Assembly: GCF_014596085.1 (NCBI RefSeq) | Contig: NZ_JACCJY010000005.1 | Coordinates: forward strand, 1 to 64,000 | Reading direction: 5' to 3' | Length of the DNA: 64,000 nt | Origin: Azospirillum tabaci | GTDB taxonomy: Bacteria > Pseudomonadota > Alphaproteobacteria > Azospirillales > Azospirillaceae | Part shown: positions 63,919-64,000 of the stretch, piece after piece | Layout of the letters: the number at the start of each line of letters is the position of its first letter | Position numbering within the stretch: the first letter of the stretch is position 1 | Position numbers and translations under genes: made by a program | The notes under the pieces: model-generated | What the model was told of the DNA's origin: nothing | The model's input: the letters and a program-made list of their open reading frames with translations, nothing else | The model's database searches: none

Positions 63919-64000
63919 ATGGCATCAGCGGCCGAGCAGCTTGCCGCGAACATTAATTTCGGTGCCTTCTCCAAGGCGACCGAGCTGAAGAAGCGGATCT
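63919..64000 (+). CDS. secY: Preprotein translocase SecY, 3' end outside window
   Basis: Only the first 27 codons are present (MASAAEQLAANINFGAFSKA, then TELKKRI). The start, its place after rplO and the FSKATELKKRI segment, typical of the cytoplasmic N-terminus before TM1, identify SecY, the channel subunit of the Sec translocon. The protein runs off the right edge. ATG 63919 follows a GGGA element. Confidence 0.9.
   Translation, partial: MASAAEQLAANINFGAFSKATELKKRI

Overview
The window is GC-rich (clearly above 60 percent) chromosomal DNA that looks like Azospirillum or a close relative in the Rhodospirillales (Alphaproteobacteria). The evidence is the urea transporter urtABCDE, the gene order tRNA-tuf-tRNA-Trp-secE-nusG-rplKAJL-rpoBC-rpsLG-fusA-tuf-S10-spc with two tuf copies, and an sRNA with the architecture of the alphaproteobacterial MmgR/suhB RNA. 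No phage, transposase, CRISPR or plasmid functions were seen.

Region 1 (1-9.5 kb) is accessory metabolism. The 3' end of a MORN-repeat protein is followed by a TetR regulator, a near-perfect palindromic operator, a three-gene ABC importer (permease, NMT1/THI5-like binding protein, ATPase) and four enzyme genes: an enolase-superfamily enzyme, a Gfo/Idh/MocA dehydrogenase, a DUF993 TIM-barrel protein and a xylose-isomerase-like TIM-barrel protein. They look like one TetR-controlled operon for uptake and breakdown of an unidentified carbohydrate-type substrate. A 168-bp palindromic repeat lies in frame inside the enolase-superfamily gene. Region 2 (9.5-17.2 kb) is urtABCDE behind a clear sigma-54 promoter (nitrogen control), then an M20 peptidase. 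Region 3 (17.2-24.3 kb) holds a fused ATPase/TM/TPR/ankyrin protein, a ROK sugar kinase, nagA, a 20-residue membrane micro-protein, a candidate MmgR-type sRNA, otsB and a small flagellar-rod-like protein. Region 4 (24.3-29.8 kb, minus strand) is a branched-chain amino-acid-type ABC system with fused LivH-LivM permease and a MarR regulator. Region 5 (29.8-33.7 kb) has an outer-membrane beta-barrel protein, a Wza-like export lipoprotein, small hypothetical genes and a bacteriohemerythrin.

Region 6 (33.7-64 kb) is translation and transcription machinery: tRNA-Thr, rlmB, tRNA-Tyr, tRNA-Gly, tuf, tRNA-Trp, secE, nusG, rplKAJL, rpoBC, an inserted DJ-1/PfpI gene, rpsL, rpsG, fusA, the second tuf, the S10 operon and the spc operon as far as the first codons of secY. 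Strong promoters (TTGACG-N17-TATAGT before rpsL; TTGACA-N17 before rpsJ) are followed by long leaders containing terminator-like hairpins, suggesting attenuation.

Across the first 28 kb are six copies of a two-class palindromic repeat family (CCCTCTCCC class and TTGCCCCCTCCC class), several inside operons; none was seen in the translation region. All calls rest on reading the sequence and on family knowledge; no database search was run.
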